Source of the DNA: Streptomyces zhaozhouensis
Lineage (GTDB): Bacteria; Actinomycetota; Actinomycetes; Streptomycetales; Streptomycetaceae
Direction: 5' to 3'
Length of the DNA: 64,000 bases
NCBI RefSeq assembly: GCF_900230195.1
Contig: NZ_OCNE01000010.1
Coordinates: forward strand, 162,643-226,642
Position numbers and translations under genes: made by a program. Every line of letters begins with the position of its first letter. Position 1 is the first letter of the stretch. The notes beneath the pieces are model-generated. The model searched no databases. It was given only the letters and a program-made list of their open reading frames with translations, and was not told where the DNA came from. Shown here one piece after another: positions 16,144 through 24,602 of this stretch.

Positions 16144-16998
16144 ATGATCGTTGTCACCGGCGCCACCGGTGGGCTGGGCGGCGCCACCGTCGCGCACCTC
16201 CTGCGGCGCGTGCCCGCCGACCGGATCGGGGTCAGCGTCCGCGACGCCGCCGCGGCGCGTCACCTCGCCGACCGTGGCGTGCGCGTGCGGCAGGGCTCCT
16301 ACGAGGACCCGGCCGCGTTGCGTGACTCCTTCGCCGGCGCCGAACAGGTCCTCCTGGTGTCCGGCAACGACCCGGCCGCCGACCTGGTCGCCCTGCACCG
16401 GAACGCCGTCGGGGCCGCGGTCGAGGCCGGCGTCCGACGGATCGTCTACACGAGCCAGCAGGGCGCCGTCCCGGGCAACCCGTACCCGCCGTCGGACATC
16501 CACCGCGCCACCGAGGCGGTCCTCGACGACTCCGGCGTCGCCTGGACCGCGCTGCGCAACGGCGCCTACGGCCCGCTCGACCAGGTCCTCGGCCCGTGGC
16601 GGCGGACCGGCGTGATCGCCCAGCCGGCGGACGGCCCCGTGCCGTACACCGACCGGGACGACATCGCCGAGGCCACGGCGGTCGTACTCGCCGGCGACCG
16701 CGCCTTCGACGGCCCCGTGACCCTCACCGCGCCGACCGCCGTCACCCTCGAAGAACTCGCCGGCATCGCCTCCGGGCTCACCGGCGCCGCCGTCAGGCGC
16801 GTCGTCGTGGACGACGCGCGGTGGGTCGCCGACCAGGTCGCGAGCGGTGTGCCGGAGCGAATGGCCCGGCTCCTGCTGACCTGGTACCAGGCCGCCCGCA
16901 CCGGCCACTTCGCCGAGGCCGGCCCGCTGCTGGGCGAACTCCTGGGGCGCGAGCCCCGCACCGCCGCCGACCGGCTCGCGGCCCGCCGAACCGCCTGA
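16144..16998 (+). CDS. NmrA/QOR2-like NAD(P)H-binding oxidoreductase
   Basis: The 284-residue cytoplasmic protein begins with a Rossmann motif MIVVTGATGGLGGATVAHLL (G-x-x-G-x-x-G). It contains features of the atypical short-chain dehydrogenase NmrA/YtfG group: QVLLVSGND, RRIVYTSQQGA, ALRNGAYGP and a late PYTDRDDIAEA segment. YtfG-type members are NAD(P)H:quinone oxidoreductases; others only sense NADP. ATG 16144 has AGGAAGGGTGAGG upstream. It is transcribed divergently from the TetR gene, the classic arrangement for an inducible detoxification enzyme. Confidence 0.85.
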   Translation: MIVVTGATGGLGGATVAHLLRRVPADRIGVSVRDAAAARHLADRGVRVRQGSYEDPAALRDSFAGAEQVLLVSGNDPAADLVALHRNAVGAAVEAGVRRIVYTSQQGAVPGNPYPPSDIHRATEAVLDDSGVAWTALRNGAYGPLDQVLGPWRRTGVIAQPADGPVPYTDRDDIAEATAVVLAGDRAFDGPVTLTAPTAVTLEELAGIASGLTGAAVRRVVVDDARWVADQVASGVPERMARLLLTWYQAARTGHFAEAGPLLGELLGREPRTAADRLAARRTA

Positions 16999-17037
16999 GG
17001 CCGGGGCCGCCGGCTGAGCGCCCGGTCGCCGGTCCGC

Positions 17038-17981
17038 TCACGCCCCGAAGGACGCGCGGCGGGCACGGGCCGGACCACCGCTCGCCCCGCTCGGCGTCCG
17101 CGCCCGGAACGTGCGGCGGTAGGTGTCCGGCGGAACCCCCACCGTGCGCTGGAAGTGGCGGCGCAACGTGGTCGCCGTTCCCATGCCGGTGGCCGTCGCG
17201 ATGGCGTCCACCGTGTCGCCCGTGGTCTCCAGCAACTCCTGCGCCCGGCGTATCCGTTGGGTCAGCAGCCACCTCAGCGGCGTCGTCCCCGTCGCGGCGC
17301 GGAAGTGGCGCCCGAGGTGGCGCGCGCTCATGCCCGCGCGCCGGGCCAGGTCCTCCACGGTCAACGGCTGGTCCAGCCGCCCCATCACCCACGGGAAGAG
17401 CCCCTCCAGCGGTGGTGCGTCGGCGCCGGCAGCGGCGTCGTCACGAACTGGGCCTGCCCGCCGTCCCGTTGCGGCGGGACCACCAGCCGGCGGGCGAGCG
17501 TGTTGGCGACCGCGGAGCCGTGGTCGAGACGGACCAGATGCAGGCACAGGTCCATCGCGGCGGCCTTGCCCGCCGAGGTCAGCACCGTTCCGTTGTCCAC
17601 GTACAGCACGCCCGGGTCGACCGTGACCCGGGGATGGCGCGCCGCCAGCACGGCGGCGTGCGCCCAGTGCGTGGTCGCCCGCCGCCCGTCCAGCAGGCCG
17701 GCCGCCGCCAGCACGAACGCGCCCGTGCACAGCGAGGCCACCCGCGCCCCCGCCTCGTGGGCGGTCCGTACCGCGTCGACCAGGGCGGCCGGCGGCTCCC
17801 GCGCGGCGTCCGCCCACCCGGGCACGATCACCGTGTCCGCCTCCGCCAACGCCTCCGCCAACGCCTCCAGCCCCCGGTCCGGCTCCATCAGGAACCTGGC
17901 CCCGCACGTGACCGTCGAGACGGACGCGTGGACGGTGTGAGCGCTCGCCCCGCGCTGACCGGAGCGATGGGCCGCCCCCAC
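17038..17981 (-). pseudogene. GlxA-type AraC regulator, truncated and frameshifted
   Basis: The 5' part (frame ending at 17385) encodes most of a DJ-1/PfpI domain: ADTVIVPGW, VASLCTGAFVLAAAGLLDGR with the nucleophile-elbow Cys, and TTHWAHA. The 3' part, in another frame ending at 17038, encodes a full AraC HTH: PLTVEDLARRAGMSARHLGR, then FQRTVGVPPDTYRRTF. The shift falls near 17410-17440. About 45 expected N-terminal residues of the DJ-1 domain are also absent. Both defects suggest a dead gene, but a one-base sequencing error would explain the shift alone. Confidence 0.75.
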
Positions 17982-18150
17982 CGGTTTCTCACCGCCGTGG
18001 AGAGGGACGCCGCGAGCGACCCGAGGGCGACCCGGAGGAGTGCGAGGGGTGCGAGGGGTGCTCCGGCGAGTGCGCGGAGGGAAGCCGGCCGGGCGAGAAG
18101 TGGCTCTTCCGGCCCTCCTCGGCCGGCCGCGCCAGGCGGCGGGCGCACCA

Positions 18151-18190
18151 GCACCCGGGGTTCCGTCCGGCCGGACGGAACCCCGGGTGC
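18151..18190. terminator. Perfect 40-base palindromic hairpin
   Basis: GCACCCGGGGTTCCGTCCGG (18151-18170) is followed directly by its exact reverse complement (18171-18190), with no spacer. It lies 44 bases past the stop of the SDR gene and before the GlxA pseudogene, so it most likely terminates the leftward azoreductase-SDR transcript. Confidence 0.7.
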
Positions 18191-18233
18191 GGAGGGACGG
18201 TTCGAGGAGCCTCGGCCAGCCGCGGGTGCGGTG

Positions 18234-19022
18234 TCAGGGGCCGACGTGGGGGGCGCGCGCGGCGGACGAGCCGTCGCGGACGAGCTCGCCCGTGAGGTTG
18301 CCGTTGGCTCCCGAGCCGAGGAACAGGACCAGCTTGGCGACGTCGTCCGCGTCGGAGAGACGACGGGTGGGCGTGCCGGCGGCGAGCCGCTCGACGATCG
18401 CCTGGGGGATGGGCGGTCGGCTGTCGGTCAACGTGAAGCCGGGGGCCACCACGTTGACGAGTATTCCGTCGCGACCGGCCTCCCAGGCGAGGCCGCGGGC
18501 GAGGCCGTGGAGACCCGACTTGGCCGTGCCGTACGGTCCTGGGCCGGGCACGCCCTCCTCGGCGACGCCCGAGGAGATCAGCACGATCCGGCCCCAGCCG
18601 CGCGAGCGCATGTCCGGCAGGACCGCCCGGACCTGGGCGGCGGCGCCGATCAGGTTGGCGCCGATCATGGCCTGCCACTCCTCAAGCGACACGTCCTCGA
18701 AGCGGATGCTCGGGTCCGGCGGACCGTCGCCGCCCCAGCGCACGGCGTTGGCGACGAGCACGTCGACCCCGCCCCAGGCTTCGACGACCGAGGTCACGGC
18801 CTCCTCGATGGTCGGCAGATCCTCCAGGTCGAGCCGGACGGCGAGGGCCCGTCCGCCGGCGGCCTCGATCTCGGAGACGACCTTCTCGGCCTTCTCCCGA
18901 CTGCCGCGGTAGGTGAGGGCGACGCGGGCGCCCTCCTGCCCGTAGGCGCGGGCGGTCGCGGCGCCGATACCGGTCGACGCGCCGGTGACCAGGACCACGC
19001 GGTCCCTGAGTGCGGTGTCCAT
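18234..19022 (-). CDS. Short-chain dehydrogenase/reductase (SDR)
   Basis: The 262-residue classical SDR has the cofactor motif VVLVTGASTGIGAATARAYG, the NAVRW segment in place of the usual NNAG, and active-site serine and Tyr-x3-Lys in LISSGVAEEG and YGTAKSGLHG. The C-terminal DGSSAARA replaces the common DGG ending. Such enzymes reduce or oxidise carbonyl/hydroxyl groups with NAD(P)H in the cytoplasm. The gene lies 76 bases downstream of the azoreductase gene on the same strand and is probably co-transcribed and MarR-controlled. Substrate unknown. Confidence 0.9.
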   Translation of the reverse strand: MDTALRDRVVLVTGASTGIGAATARAYGQEGARVALTYRGSREKAEKVVSEIEAAGGRALAVRLDLEDLPTIEEAVTSVVEAWGGVDVLVANAVRWGGDGPPDPSIRFEDVSLEEWQAMIGANLIGAAAQVRAVLPDMRSRGWGRIVLISSGVAEEGVPGPGPYGTAKSGLHGLARGLAWEAGRDGILVNVVAPGFTLTDSRPPIPQAIVERLAAGTPTRRLSDADDVAKLVLFLGSGANGNLTGELVRDGSSAARAPHVGP

Positions 19023-19098
19023 CGTGCGGGATGTCCTCTCGTGTAGTGGTGGGAAGGGGTTCGCGGCGGCGAGGCCGGGCTCCGCCCCGCGGAACGGT

Positions 19099-19770
19099 TC
19101 AGCTCGCCCGGGCCCCGGCCGGTACGCCGGCGGCCAGCGCCTCGACCGCCCGCAGGGCGGTGGCCCGGGACGCCTCGTGGGCATCGCGGAACTCCTTCAG
19201 GAACGGCATGACCGGGGCATGGGTGAGCTCCGTGTGCACGAACTCCACGTCCTCCAGGCCGAGTGCCGAGAAGTAGGCACGCAGATAGGGCTCCTGGAAG
19301 TCGAACGGCTGCCGGGGAGTGCCGGGGCCGTAGGCGCCGCCGCGGGCGCTGAGGATCACCGCGGACTTCCCCGCGAGCGGCAGCCAGGGCAGGGTCACCC
19401 GGTCGATCCACGCCTTGAGGGCCGCGGGGACGGAGAAGTTGTACATGGGCGTCCCGATGAGCAGGACGTCGGCCGCGAGGAGCTGGACGACGAGGGGGCG
19501 GGTCGCCGCCCAAGCCTCGGCCAGTTCCGGCGCGGCCGCCACCTCGTCCATGGCGGCGAGGTCCCGCACGCCGTTCAGGGAGGACCGGGTCGCCAGCCTC
19601 ACCCGGGCCTCGTCGAGGGGGGCGACCGGCTCCGCCAGCAGGTCCCGATAGGTGTGGGTGCCTTCCGGATGGGCGGCCTCCCAGTGTGTGACGAAGGCCG
19701 CGCCGAGCTCCCGCGAGAACGAGTCGGTGCGGGCGCTGGCATCCAGGTGCAGCAGATGCGCCACAGCCAT
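19099..19770 (-). CDS. azoR: FMN-dependent NADH-azoreductase-like flavoprotein
   Basis: The 223-residue flavodoxin-fold protein shows the AzoR pattern: LLHLDASARTDSFSRELGAAF at the phosphate loop, HTYRDLL, then PMYNFSVPAALKAWIDRV, and ARGGAYGP. These enzymes use NADH and FMN to reduce quinones and azo compounds in the cytoplasm by two electrons, limiting redox stress. ATG 19770 has GGGAGG upstream. Divergent from a MarR gene and preceded by three related operator-like sites, it is the first gene of the azoreductase-SDR operon. Azo substrates are not implied; quinones are more likely physiological targets. Confidence 0.88.
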   Translation of the reverse strand: MAVAHLLHLDASARTDSFSRELGAAFVTHWEAAHPEGTHTYRDLLAEPVAPLDEARVRLATRSSLNGVRDLAAMDEVAAAPELAEAWAATRPLVVQLLAADVLLIGTPMYNFSVPAALKAWIDRVTLPWLPLAGKSAVILSARGGAYGPGTPRQPFDFQEPYLRAYFSALGLEDVEFVHTELTHAPVMPFLKEFRDAHEASRATALRAVEALAAGVPAGARAS

Positions 19771-19782
19771 TCCCTCCCAGGC

Positions 19783-19840
19783 AAGATGATCTGATGTCGA
19801 GAACAGGCTAACCCAAGATAATCTCGAATCAAGACGATTT
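19783..19840. promoter_or_regulatory. Three operator-like repeats between azoreductase and MarR genes
   Basis: AAGATGATCT (19783-19792), AAGATAATCT (19815-19824) and AAGACGATTT (19831-19840) share the consensus AAGATnATCT, which is nearly self-complementary. Centres are 32 and 16 bases apart. The patch is far more AT-rich than its surroundings and lies in the 93-base gap between divergent genes, so it is the expected binding region for the MarR-family product. Confidence 0.6.
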
Positions 19841-19863
19841 TGAAGCGTTGCTAGTCTGCTGGT

Positions 19864-20373
19864 ATGTCCCTCACCCCCACCGGCGACCGGGCGTCGGCCG
19901 GCCGGCTCCACAGCGATCTGCACTGGCTGTTCGCCCGGCTCAAGCAGGGCCTCGCTACGGCGGAGGCGTCGGTCGTGCGCGAGCACGGGATGAGCCTGTG
20001 GGGCTACACGGTCCTGATGGCCGTCGTCGAGGCCCCCGTGCGGAGCCAGCTCTCGCTGGCCCAGGCCGTCTCGGTCGACAAGAGCAAACTCGTCCTGGTC
20101 CTCGACGAACTGGAGGCGGCCGGGCTGGTCCGCCGCCGTCCGGACCCCGCCGACCGCAGGGCCCGCATCATCGAGGTGACCGAGGAGGGCCGACGCGCCC
20201 TGGACGCCGCGCGTGCGGACGTCGAGGCGATCGAGACCAGCCTCCTCGCCGACCTGGACGCCGGCACCCAGGAGCGGCTGCGCACCGTACTGCGCGGGCT
20301 CGTCGGCGCGCCCGTGGCGCGGATCGAGGACGGACGGCAGGCCGACAACGCCTGTGCCGCGCCCCAGCACTGA
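19864..20373 (+). CDS. MarR-family transcriptional regulator
   Basis: The 169-residue protein has a winged helix: WGYTVLMAVVEAPVRSQLSL, AQAVSVDKSKLVLVLDELEA (recognition helix), and the wing RRRPDPADRRARIIEVTEEG with the DxR signature of MarR proteins. Flanking helices form the dimer. Regulators of this kind usually repress a divergent redox or efflux gene and release DNA on binding phenolic or oxidising ligands. The divergent azoreductase-SDR operon and the three repeats between them fit this. Confidence 0.92.
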   Translation: MSLTPTGDRASAGRLHSDLHWLFARLKQGLATAEASVVREHGMSLWGYTVLMAVVEAPVRSQLSLAQAVSVDKSKLVLVLDELEAAGLVRRRPDPADRRARIIEVTEEGRRALDAARADVEAIETSLLADLDAGTQERLRTVLRGLVGAPVARIEDGRQADNACAAPQH

Positions 20374-20450
20374 AAGCCCTCCGGGCCGCGCCGCCCGAGC
20401 CCGCCGCCCGAGGCGGGGATCAGGCGCCCAGCGCGGTGACCAGGGGGAGG

Positions 20451-20469
20451 GGCCCGCCACGCGCGGGCC
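20451..20469. terminator. Possible hairpin between convergent MarR and methyltransferase genes
   Basis: GGCCCGC (20451-20457) and GCGGGCC (20463-20469) form a seven-pair stem with a five-base loop, 78 bases past the MarR stop. The stem is short for this GC content, so the call is tentative. Confidence 0.35.
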
Positions 20470-20605
20470 GCAGTCGTCGGAGGGACGGTGGACCACCGAC
20501 CGACCGGCCGACGCGGTGCGCCGGAGCCGGAGCCGGACACGGACCGCCGCCGACGGCGACGGACGCCGCCGAGGCGTTCGGCCACGCGGTACGCGGCCTG
20601 GCCGG

Positions 20606-21463
20606 CTACGGCCCCCGACCGCCGCGCAGAAGGAAGACGTCCTCGTGGAACGCGAACACGGGCGGCCGCTCGCGGCCGTCCCGGGCCACGACGCGCTGGA
20701 ACGCCGCCAGGACCGACGGCTCCACGGCGAGGGGATCGGCGTGGCCCAACATCCGGAGGAGCGCACGGAGGTTCCCGTCCTCCTCGGCGATCGTCCGCAG
20801 CCCGAGGCCGATCGGGCGGGTGGTGGGCCGGTACGACGCCGAGACGCGGTACCGCGTCCAGGGCACGTCCCGTTCCGCCAGCCACGCCGCGAACTCCTCG
20901 GCGTGCGCCATCCTCGGCCTCGCCTCGCCGTGCGAGACCCGCACGCCGTGGCGCAGCACATAGGAGTCGGAGCGGCGGCTGTGGAGGACGACCACGACGA
21001 CGGGCGTCGGTCGGCTCCCGCGCGACCGGTCGATCAGGCCCCGCATGAGGGGCTGCCAGGGATGCAGGTAGTAGAGCACGTGGGACACCAGGACGAGCGA
21101 CCTCGCCGGTGAGAGGTCCCACGCCAGCGGCGCGGCGTCGAGATGGGCCACCACCGGCACCGCCCGGTCCCCCCGCGCGCAGAGGCCGCGATGGGCCTCG
21201 ACCAGCAGCCTCCGGTCGCGGTCGAGGAGTATCCAGCCGGTCGAGACCGTCAGGCGGTCGGCCAGCCGCCGGCTCAGGCGGCCGTTCCCGCAGCCGAGGT
21301 CCACCACCACGTCCCAGGCACGGGAGGGCAACCGGTCGGCGAGCACGTCGGCCACCCGGGAGGTCAACGAGGGGAAGGGGCCCGAGGACGAAAGCCCCTG
21401 ACGGTAGGGGTACGCGTACTCTTCCGGCACACCGGAACCCCTACCCGCCGCGCCCGCGCCCAC
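20606..21463 (-). CDS. Class I SAM-dependent methyltransferase
   Basis: The product (285 residues from GTG 21463, or 274 from GTG 21430) has the SAM-binding motif I VVVDLGCGNGRLSRRLADRL, an acidic motif II (ILLDRDRRLL) and LVLVSHVLYYLHPWQPLMRG, as in small-molecule methyltransferases. The C-terminal half (RPTTRPIGLGLRTIAEEDGN) is not recognised. The start is uncertain: GTG 21430 has GGGTAGGGG upstream, while GTG 21463 has AAGGGGGC almost touching it. The substrate is unknown. It is divergent from the Nudix-fusion operon. Confidence 0.82.
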   Translation of the reverse strand: MGAGAAGRGSGVPEEYAYPYRQGLSSSGPFPSLTSRVADVLADRLPSRAWDVVVDLGCGNGRLSRRLADRLTVSTGWILLDRDRRLLVEAHRGLCARGDRAVPVVAHLDAAPLAWDLSPARSLVLVSHVLYYLHPWQPLMRGLIDRSRGSRPTPVVVVVLHSRRSDSYVLRHGVRVSHGEARPRMAHAEEFAAWLAERDVPWTRYRVSASYRPTTRPIGLGLRTIAEEDGNLRALLRMLGHADPLAVEPSVLAAFQRVVARDGRERPPVFAFHEDVFLLRGGRGP

Positions 21464-21626
21464 GCCCCCTTGTGATCACCCGCCCACGGCTGGTAGGTCT
21501 TGCCCGTTCAGCGGGTGTCGAGCCGGCAACGCGTCGACAGGTGACGAGCCGGCATCGTGCCGAGCCGAACAGGCCGAACGGAACACATCGGAAAGGCACT
21601 TCCCGAGACGGATCGGACCTCTCACC

Positions 21627-23531
21627 GTGACCCCAGGGCCGGGAAAGACCTGGCGCGGCCTGACCGCGTTCGCCGCCAGAAACGCCATCCCCCTCATGGC
21701 CGTTTCGCTGATCCTGACCATCCAGGCTTCGTCCCTCTTCGTGGCGGCCGTCCGCGCGTTCGCCACCAGCTACGTGGGGAGCTTCACGCAGGGCATACTC
21801 ACGACGGTCGCCTTCGGTCAGATCACGACCGCGACCGTCCAGAGGGCCAGGCACAACCGGCGCATCGGGCGCATCTACGAAACCCTGAACGCGAGGGTCA
21901 CACGCGGCCAGGATCTCGACTGCGAGGAACTCCGGGAGGCGTTCCTCGGCCTGCGACTGCTCGCCGAACTGCGTCGCAGCGGCTGGAGCACCCAGGTGGC
22001 CGCCACACCGTCGGAGTGCGGGGTGTTCGTGCTCGGTTACCAGTACCACGGGCACGCGATCGAGATATTCGACTTCGACTCCGCCTGCCTCACCGAGCTG
22101 GCCAGCAGGGCGGCGGAGGACCGGGGTTACCGGCAGCTGGTGCTGACACACGCGCTCTCCGCGTTCGTCCCCCACGGCGAACTCGACGCGCTGGCCTCGG
22201 AGATCGAGGCCAAGGCGGTGGTCAGGTTCCGGGTCACCTCCCGGTTCTCCGAGGCGGACGTGCGGCTGGAGCACAAGATCCGGGCGACCAGCCGGGACCG
22301 GTTGACCATCGTCAGCACCACGTCGCAGACCTCCGACTTCCTGACCGGGATCATCGCGAGAAACGGCAGGAACCTGGAGAAGGTCGAGATAGCGCACGTC
22401 TCGCCGCTCGCCGTCTCCCATCCCACGCTGCGCCGGCAGTCCGCCGGGGAAGCCCGCGTTCCCGCGGCGGTGAAGCCGGAGGGCCAGCAGATAGCGGACC
22501 CCGAGACGGACATGCTGCGCCGGGGCGTCCGGATCATCACCGGCCTCGACAAGCTCTGGAACACCCTGGAACTCCCCGCGGACACCGCCCTGTGCACGGT
22601 GGCGCTCACCCAGGCGCACCCGGGCGTGAAGATCCGCGCGCTGCGGAACCTGACGTACCTCCAGATCTTCCCCGGCCGACTCGACTACGCGGACAACCTG
22701 TACCGCTTCGGCTACGAACTGACCGACGCCCTGCTGATCGCCAGGATCAACGGGTTTCTGGACCGCTGGACGGCGGACCGGTCGGAACGGTTCCCCAGCC
22801 GCGCGGCCGTGGCCGCGCTGACCGCGCGAAGCACCAGCGAACTGGCCCGCTGGCTCCTCGCCGTCCCCGATGCCGCCCGGAAGATAGCGGACCATCGGGA
22901 GCAGTTGTTCAGCCTCCTCCCCGAACCCACCGCCAGAAACGTCGCGCAGGAGGTGCTCGACCGCTTCTCGGCGGGTCTCGCGGCCGTCGAGAACGCCGCA
23001 GTCGATCCCCCGGGAACGGGAGACAGCACGAGGGAACGAATGAACCAGCACCGACTCTTCGTCCGGCCGGCCCGTATCGACCATGCCGGTCCGAACGTCG
23101 TCATCGACAACGGGAATCGCCCGGCCCACGTGTCCGCCGGAGTCGTGGTGCGGCACGGCGACCGCGTGCTGGTGGTGAGAAAGACCAAACCCCCGAACGA
23201 GGGACGGTGGAGCATTCCGGCCGGCCACTGCGAATGGGGGGAGTCGGGCCTGCTCGCCGCCCGGCGCGAACTCCACGAGGAGGTCGGAATCGAGACGGAC
23301 GCCCTCCAACTGATGTTCCGGGGAATGCTGCACGAGGGGCAGGAATGCCGTTACGGGGTCGCCGACCATCTCTGGTTCCTTTTCCGTCACACCACCCCCG
23401 AGATCCCCCGCATCCTGCTGTCCCGCTCCGAGTTGGAGGAGTACCGGTGGGTGGACAGGACGGGCCTGGACGACCTCACCGAGAAGACCCCCGCTTTCGC
23501 GCTGCTGTTGCGGAGCGTCGATGCCCTGTGA
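21627..23531 (+). CDS. Membrane-anchored protein of unknown function fused to a C-terminal Nudix domain
   Basis: The 634-residue protein has three parts. Residues about 15-60 hold one or two hydrophobic segments (AIPLMAVSLILTIQASSLFV, SFTQGILTTVAFG). Residues about 80-470 form an unrecognised, probably cytoplasmic region. Residues about 495-634 are a Nudix hydrolase with a complete box (GHCEWGE, seven residues, RRELHEEVG). Nudix enzymes hydrolyse nucleoside-diphosphate-linked compounds using Mg bound by the box glutamates. GTG 21627 is the reported start and has no strong ribosome site. The next gene overlaps the end by 11 bases, so the two products probably work together. The middle region matched no family I know. 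Confidence 0.7.
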   Translation: MTPGPGKTWRGLTAFAARNAIPLMAVSLILTIQASSLFVAAVRAFATSYVGSFTQGILTTVAFGQITTATVQRARHNRRIGRIYETLNARVTRGQDLDCEELREAFLGLRLLAELRRSGWSTQVAATPSECGVFVLGYQYHGHAIEIFDFDSACLTELASRAAEDRGYRQLVLTHALSAFVPHGELDALASEIEAKAVVRFRVTSRFSEADVRLEHKIRATSRDRLTIVSTTSQTSDFLTGIIARNGRNLEKVEIAHVSPLAVSHPTLRRQSAGEARVPAAVKPEGQQIADPETDMLRRGVRIITGLDKLWNTLELPADTALCTVALTQAHPGVKIRALRNLTYLQIFPGRLDYADNLYRFGYELTDALLIARINGFLDRWTADRSERFPSRAAVAALTARSTSELARWLLAVPDAARKIADHREQLFSLLPEPTARNVAQEVLDRFSAGLAAVENAAVDPPGTGDSTRERMNQHRLFVRPARIDHAGPNVVIDNGNRPAHVSAGVVVRHGDRVLVVRKTKPPNEGRWSIPAGHCEWGESGLLAARRELHEEVGIETDALQLMFRGMLHEGQECRYGVADHLWFLFRHTTPEIPRILLSRSELEEYRWVDRTGLDDLTEKTPAFALLLRSVDAL

Positions 23532-24264
23532 AGAACAGGTCGTCTGCGTCAGATTCCCGGGCTACGGAACGACGCGCAGGCTGGGGCGGATCGAGTCCTA
23601 TTCCTCCTACGCCTACCGCGACTTCGGTATCGACCCCGACCTCTTCGGCCGCCTGCTGCACACCGTCGCCGCGCTGGCCGCCGAGGTCAGGATCGTGCTC
23701 GTCCCCAGCGGGGCCGGCGCCTACCTGCTGACCGACCTCGCCCGCAGACTGAACGTGGACCGCGAGGGCGTCGCCGACATCGGCGTTCAGGTGGTCGCGG
23801 GCCAGTCGAAGGTCATCCAGCACTGGCTCCGCCGGCACTCCGCGCACCGCTCCACCCTGGTCGACCACCCCACCGACCTGGCGGAGGCGCTGGGCGGCCA
23901 CCGGGTCTGCACCCTGCTGCCCTCGCCCGACTTCGACACCACGGACTCGCTGTGGGCCGCCGCCGCACACCACTCGCGCGCCCGCGTCGCCTGCACGTTC
24001 AAGCACTTCTCCCGGCTCAACTCGCTCGGCCCCAACCTCCTCGACCTGCCCCGCCGGCTGGGCCTGCGCCAGTTGTCGACGGCCTCGCTGGGCTGGCAGG
24101 CCGCGGGGGCCCCGCCGATCATCGACGCGCAGACCGCCGACTACCTGGCGCGGAGCCGATGCGCCGTGTGGATCCTGCACACCGGCCACCCGGAGGACGT
24201 GTCCCGCGTCGTGCGGGGACTCGCGCCGAGCGGCCCCGCGAGACGTGTCGACACGGCCCGCTAG
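23521..24264 (+). CDS. Amino-acid-kinase-fold (UMP-kinase-like) protein
   Basis: The 247-residue protein resembles the UMP-kinase branch of the amino-acid kinase fold by element order: IVLVPSGAGAYLLTDLARRL in the place of VVVVGGGN, DIGVQVVAGQSKVIQHWL in the place of the MGMLAT helix, FDTTDSLWAAAA like the TTDTAA nucleotide motif, and IIDAQTADYLARSRCAVWIL like the MDATA motif. The usual N-terminal K-x-GGS loop is replaced by RFPGYGTTRR, so catalysis may be altered or lost. It overlaps the Nudix-fusion gene by 11 bases. The assignment is by eye and moderate. Confidence 0.55.
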   Translation: MPCEEQVVCVRFPGYGTTRRLGRIESYSSYAYRDFGIDPDLFGRLLHTVAALAAEVRIVLVPSGAGAYLLTDLARRLNVDREGVADIGVQVVAGQSKVIQHWLRRHSAHRSTLVDHPTDLAEALGGHRVCTLLPSPDFDTTDSLWAAAAHHSRARVACTFKHFSRLNSLGPNLLDLPRRLGLRQLSTASLGWQAAGAPPIIDAQTADYLARSRCAVWILHTGHPEDVSRVVRGLAPSGPARRVDTAR

Positions 24265-24602
24265 GGTCGGGTTCTCGCGGGAGAGGCCGTTCGTAGCGGC
24301 ACCGGGAACGCGGGAAACGCTCCTGACGTGCGACGACTGGACGTGTCGAGGGCACGAAAGAGAAAGCGCGAAGCGGAAGGGGCCATGTCGGTTCCCTTTC
24401 TGGCCGCCCGCGGCGGCATCCGGCACACGCGCCTATGCCGCACCGCACCGCAAAGTCCGGAGGCGCGGCGGGAAAGCGTGCCGCGGCGAGACGATTAACT
24501 CAGCGCCGACGGCGGAAACAAGCGGAGGGCCACTTCGTCCGTGGCCGCACACCCAGGCAGGGTCCCCGCTGATCCGCCTTCTCGCCCAAAGGGGAAGAAT
24601 TG
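24265..24602. other. Leader and intergenic region before the M23 peptidase gene
   Basis: There is no supported gene. M23 and Rpf genes of actinomycetes often carry a c-di-AMP (ydaO) riboswitch, so its conserved blocks were looked for; no GGGGTGA-type block or full core was recognised. The stretch has several AT-richer patches (for example around 24350-24380 and GATTAACTCAG near 24491) and probably contains the promoter. Confidence 0.35.

Noticed and set aside
21476..21620. tRNA-like stretch between the methyltransferase and Nudix genes
   Set aside because: A GTTCAG segment and several GCCGG repeats caught the eye, but no cloverleaf, T-loop consensus or acceptor pairing could be formed.
24265..24602. 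c-di-AMP (ydaO) riboswitch before the M23 peptidase gene
   Set aside because: Expected from gene type, but the conserved core blocks could not be found by reading.
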